Assembly: GCF_041381155.1 (NCBI RefSeq) | Contig: NC_091137.1 | Span: 21,497,655 to 21,561,654 of the forward strand | Length of the DNA stretch: 64,000 nucleotides | Reading direction: 5' to 3' | Source of the DNA: Argopecten irradians | Lineage: Eukaryota; Mollusca; Bivalvia; Pectinida; Pectinidae | Program-made: the position numbers and the translations under genes | Notes under the pieces: model-generated | Seen by the model: only the letters and a program-made list of their open reading frames with translations | Database searches by the model: none | Told to the model about the DNA's origin: nothing | Shown here: positions 59,006-64,000 of the stretch, in pieces | Numbering within the stretch: the stretch's first letter is position 1 | How the letters are laid out: each line of letters starts with the position of its first letter

Positions 59006-62000
59006 AAAACTGCATAGAAAGATATACAGTTATAAATCCATAAACGTTACAGTAATACAAATTAAAACTACATAGAAAGATATACAGTTATAAATCCATA
59101 AAGTTACAGTAATACATATTAAAACTACATTGAAAGATATACAGTTATAAATCCATAAACGTTACAGTAATACACATTAAAACTACATAGAAAGATATAC
59201 AGTTATAAATCCATAAACGTTACAGTAATACACATTAAAACTGCATAGAAAGATATACAGTTATAAATCCATAAACGTTACAGTAATACACATTAAAACT
59301 GCATAGAAAGATATACAGTTATAAATCCATAAACGTTACAGTAATACACATTAAAACTACATAGAAAGATATACAGTTATAAATCCATAAACGTTACAGT
59401 AATACACATTAAAACTGCATAGAAAGATATACAGTTATAAATCCATAAACGTTACAGTAACACACATTAAAACTGCATAGAAAGATATACAGTTATAAAT
59501 CCATAAACGTTACAGTAATACACATTAAAACTACATAGAAAGATATACAGTTATAAATCCATAAACGTTACAGTAATACACATTAAAACTACATAGAAAG
59601 ATATACAGTTATAAATCCATAAACGTTACAGTAACACACATTAAAACTGCATAGAAAGATATACAGTTATAAATCCATAAACATTACACAGATTAAAACT
59701 GCATAGAAAGATATACAGTTATAAATCCATAAACGTTAAAGTAACACACATTAAAACTACATAGAAAGATATACAGTTATAAATCCATAAACGTTACAGT
59801 AATACACATTAAAACTGCATAGAAAGATATACAGTTATAAATCCATAAACGTTACAGTAATACACATTAAAACTACATAGAAAGATATACAGTTATAAAT
59901 CCATAAACGTTACAGTAACACACATTAAAACTACATAGAAAGATATACAGTTATAAATCCATAAATGTTACAGTAATACAAATTAAAACTACATAGAAAG
60001 ATATACAGTTATAAATCCATAAACGTTACAGTAATACACATTTAAACTACATAGAAAGATATACAGTTAACTCCATAAACGTTACAGTAATACACATTAA
60101 AACTACATAGAAAGATATACAGTTATAAATCCATAAACGTTACAGTAATACACATTAAAACTACATAGAAAGATATACAGTTATAAATCCATAAACGTTA
60201 CAGTAATACAAATTAAAACTACATAGAAAGATCTACAGTTATAAATCCATAAACGTTACAGTAACACACATTAAAACTGCATAGAAAGATATACAGTTAT
60301 AAATCCATAAACATTACAGTAATACACATTAAAACTACATAGAAAGATATACAGTTATAAATCCATAAACGTTACAGTAATACACATTAAAACTACATAG
60401 AAAGATATACAGTTATAAATCCATAAACGTTACAGTAACACACATTAAAACTGCATAGAAAGATATACAGTTATAAATCCATAAACATTACACAGATTAA
60501 AACTGCATAGAAAGATATACAGTTTAAATCCTAAATCCATAAACGTTACAGTAATACACATTAAAACTACATAGAAAGATATACAGTTATAAATCCATAA
60601 ACGTTACAGTAATACACATTAAAACTACATAGAAAGATATACAGTTATAAATCCATAAACGTTACAGTAATACACATTAAAACTACATAGAAAGATATAC
60701 AGTTATAAATCCATAAACGTTACAGTAATACACATTAAAACTACATAGAAAGATATACAGTTATAACTCCATAAACGTTACAGTAATACACATTAAAACT
60801 ACATAGAAAGATATACAGTTATAAATCCATAAACGTTACAGTAATACACATTAAAACTACATAGAAAGATATACAGTTATAAATCCATAAACGTTACAGT
60901 AACACACATTAAAACTGCATAGAAAGATATACAGTTATAAATCCATAAACGTTACAGGACACACATTAAAACTGCATAGAAAGATATACAGTTATAAATC
61001 CATAAACGTTACAGTAATACACATTAAAACTGCATAGAAAGATATACAGTTATAAATCCATAAACGTTACAGATACACATTAAAACTACATAGAAGAATA
61101 TACAGTTATAAACCATAAACGTTACAGTAATACACATTAAAACTACATAGAAAGATATACAGTTATAAATCCATAAACATTACAGTAATACACATTAAAA
61201 CTACATAGAAAGATATACAGTTATAAATCCATAAACGTTACAGTAATACACATTAAAACTACATAGAAAGATATACAGTTATAAATCCATAAACGTTACA
61301 GTAATACACATTAAAACTGCATAGAAAGATATACAGTTATAAATCCATAAACGTTACAGTAATACACATTAAAACTACATAGAAAGATATACAGTTATAA
61401 ATCCATAAACGTTACAGTAATACACATTAAAACTGCATAGAAAGATATACAGTTATAAATCCATAAACGTTTCAGTAATACATATTAAAACTGCATAGAA
61501 AGATATACAGTTATAAATCCATAAACGTTACAGTAATACACATTAAAACTACATAGAAAGATATACAGTTATAACTCCATAAACGTTACAGTAATACACA
61601 TTAAAACTACATAGAAAGATATACAGTTGTAACTCCATAAACGTTACAGTAACACACATTAAAACTACATAGAAAAGATATACAGTTATAACTCCATAAA
61701 CGTTACAGTAATACACATTAAAACTACATAGAAAGATATACAGTTATAACTCCATAAACGTTACAGTAACACACATTAAAACTACATAGAAAGATATACA
61801 GTTATAAATCCATAAACGTTACAGTAACACACATTAAAACTACATAGAAAGATATACAGTTATAAATCCATAAACGTTACAGTAATACACATTAAAACTA
61901 CATAGAAAGATATACAGTTATAACTCCATAAACGTTACAGTAATACACATTAAAACTACATAGAAAGATATACAGTTATAAATCCATAAACGTTACAGTA

Positions 62001-64000
62001 ACACACATTAAAACTACATAGAAAGATATACAGTTATAAATCCATAAACGTTCAGTAATACACACATTAAAACTACATAGAAAGATATACAGTTATAAAC
62101 TCCATAAACGTTACAGTAACACACATTAAAACTACATAGAAAGATATACAGTTATAATCCATAAACATAACATTAAAATCATAGAAAGATATACAGTTAT
62201 AAATCCATAAACTTACAGTAACACATTAAAACTACATAGAAAGATATACAGTTATAAATCCATAAACGTTACAGTAATACACATTAAAACTGCATAGAAA
62301 GATATACAGTTATAAATCCATAAACGTTTCAGTAATACATATTAAAACTGCATAGAAAGATATACAGTTATAAATCCATAAACGTTACAGTAATACACAT
62401 TAAAACTACATAGAAAGATATACAGTTATAAATCCATAAACGTTACAGTAATACACATTAAAACTACATAGAAAGATATACAGTTATAACTCCATAAACG
62501 TTACAGTAACACACATTAAAACTACATAGAAAGATATACAGTTATAACTCCATAAACGTTACAGTAACACACATTAAAACTACATAGAAAGATATACAGT
62601 TATAAATCCATAAACGTTACAGTAATACACATTAAAACTACATAGAAAGATATACAGTTATAAATCCATAAACGTTACAGTAATACACATTAAAACTACA
62701 TAGAAAGATATACAGTTATAAACTCCATAAACGTTACAGTAATACACATTAAAACTACATAGAAAGATATACAGTTATAAATCCATAAACGTTACAGTAA
62801 TACACATTAAAACTACATAGAAAGATATACAGTTATAAATCCATAAACGTTACAGTAATACACATTAAAACTACATAGAAAGATATACAGTTATAAATCC
62901 ATAAACGTTACAGTAATACACATTAAAACTACATAGAAAGATATACAGTTATAAATCCATAAACGTTACAGTAATACACATTAAAACTACATAGAAAGAT
63001 ATACAGTTATAAATCCATAAACGTTACAGTAATACACATTAAAACTACATAGAAAGATATACAGTTATAAATCCATAAACGTTACAGTAACACACATTAA
63101 AACTACATAGAAAGATATACAGTTATAAATCCATAAACGTTACAGTAATACACATTAAAACTACATAGAAAGATATACAGTTATAACTCCATAAACGTTA
63201 CAGTAACACACATTAAAACTACATAGAAAGATATACAGTTATAACTCCATAAACGTTACAGTAATACACATTAAAACTACATAGAAAGATATACAGTTAT
63301 AAATCCATAAACGTTACAGTAACACACATTAAAACTACATAGAAAGATATACAGTTATAACTCCATAAACGTTACAGTAATACACATTAAAACTACATAG
63401 AAAGATATACAGTTATAAATCCATAAACGTTACAGTAATACACATTAAAACTACATAGAAAGATATACAGTTATAAATCCATAAACGTTACAGTAAAACA
63501 CATTTAAACTACATAGAAAGATATACAGTTATAACTCCATAAATGTTACAGGATACACATTTAAACTACATAGAAAGATATACAGTTATAAATCCATAAA
63601 CGTTTCAGTAACACACATTAAAACTACATAGAAAGATATACAGTTATAAATCCATAAACGTTTCAGTAACACACATTAAAACTACATAGAAAGATATACA
63701 GTGATAAATCCATAAACGTTACAGTAATACACATTAAAACTACATAGAAAGATATACAGTTATAAATCCATAAACGTTACAGTAACACACATTAAAACTA
63801 CATAGAAAGATATACAGTTATAAATCCATAAACGTTACAGTAATACACATTAAAACTACATAGAAAGATATACAGTTATAAATCCATAAACGTTTCAGTA
63901 ACACACATTAAAACTACATAGAAAGATATACAGTTATAACTCCATAAATGTTACAGGATACACATTTAAACTACATAGAAAGATATACAGTTATAAATCC
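59006..64000. repeat. 58-bp minisatellite filling HAT1 intron 5, at least 85 copies, runs off the window
   Basis: Units read CATTAAAACTACATAGAAAG, ATATACAGTTATAAATCC and ATAAACGTTACAGTAATACA with a period of 58 bp. Single-base variants (GCATAG/ACATAG, AAATCC/AACTCC, GTAACACA/GTAATACA) are scattered. The array starts about 24 bp after the exon 5 donor. The exon 5 end plus donor (AGTTATAAAGTCATTAAAGG, TAAAGTAACACA) can be aligned with the unit segment AGTTATAAATCCATAAACG, TTACAGTAACACA, about 18 of 22 positions after the first nine identical bases. Confidence 0.95.

Overview
The window is animal genomic DNA: AT-rich, with long introns, GT-AG splice sites and many repeats. The gene content and repeat style (tandem blocks with TGACCTTGA motifs, short inverted-repeat elements beginning TTTAAAG, tRNA-headed SINEs) suggest a lophotrochozoan, most likely a bivalve mollusc. 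That placement rests on memory of repeat types, not on a search.

Three spliced genes can be built from the sequence. (1) A two-exon minus-strand gene (coding 973-1538 and 10264-10471, 257 aa) encodes an acidic, serine-rich protein I do not recognise. (2) A complete 17-exon minus-strand gene (coding 32262-54087, 671 aa) encodes the mitochondrial calcium-regulated aspartate/glutamate carrier (SLC25A12/SLC25A13, aralar/citrin). (3) A plus-strand gene starting at 54266 encodes histone acetyltransferase HAT1. Its first five coding exons (about 142 aa) are present and the rest lies beyond the window. Genes 2 and 3 are head to head, with 178 bp between their start codons. The same two genes are divergent neighbours in human, so this looks like an ancient shared promoter arrangement.

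Layout: 1-10.6 kb unknown gene with an 8.7-kb intron holding a 60-bp minisatellite, a broken LINE endonuclease and inverted-repeat elements; 10.6-12.8 kb AT-rich, featureless; 12.8-16.45 kb satellite with higher-order periodicity; 17-18.9 kb relic of a Ty3-type LTR retrotransposon (gag/protease/linker, minus strand); 21.6-25.1 kb blocks of tandem repeats; 25.5-26.9 kb element with long inverted termini; 27.1-29.1 kb 30-bp minisatellite split by a hAT transposon with a perfect 8-bp target duplication; 32.3-54.1 kb the carrier gene; 54.1-54.3 kb bidirectional promoter; 54.3-64 kb HAT1 with several transposons in intron 1 and a 58-bp minisatellite filling intron 5 to the window end.

The most unusual observation concerns the intronic minisatellites. 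Carrier intron 10 is almost wholly (6.6 kb) about 150 copies of a 43-bp unit that is recognisably the 3' end of exon 10 plus its 5' splice site, so the intron carries a long row of decoy splice donors. A second duplicated exon end plus donor lies just downstream of exon 6. The HAT1 intron-5 array also begins at, and resembles, the exon 5 end plus donor. The unknown gene has a 60-bp array next to its acceptor. Together these suggest repeated tandem duplication seeded at splice junctions.
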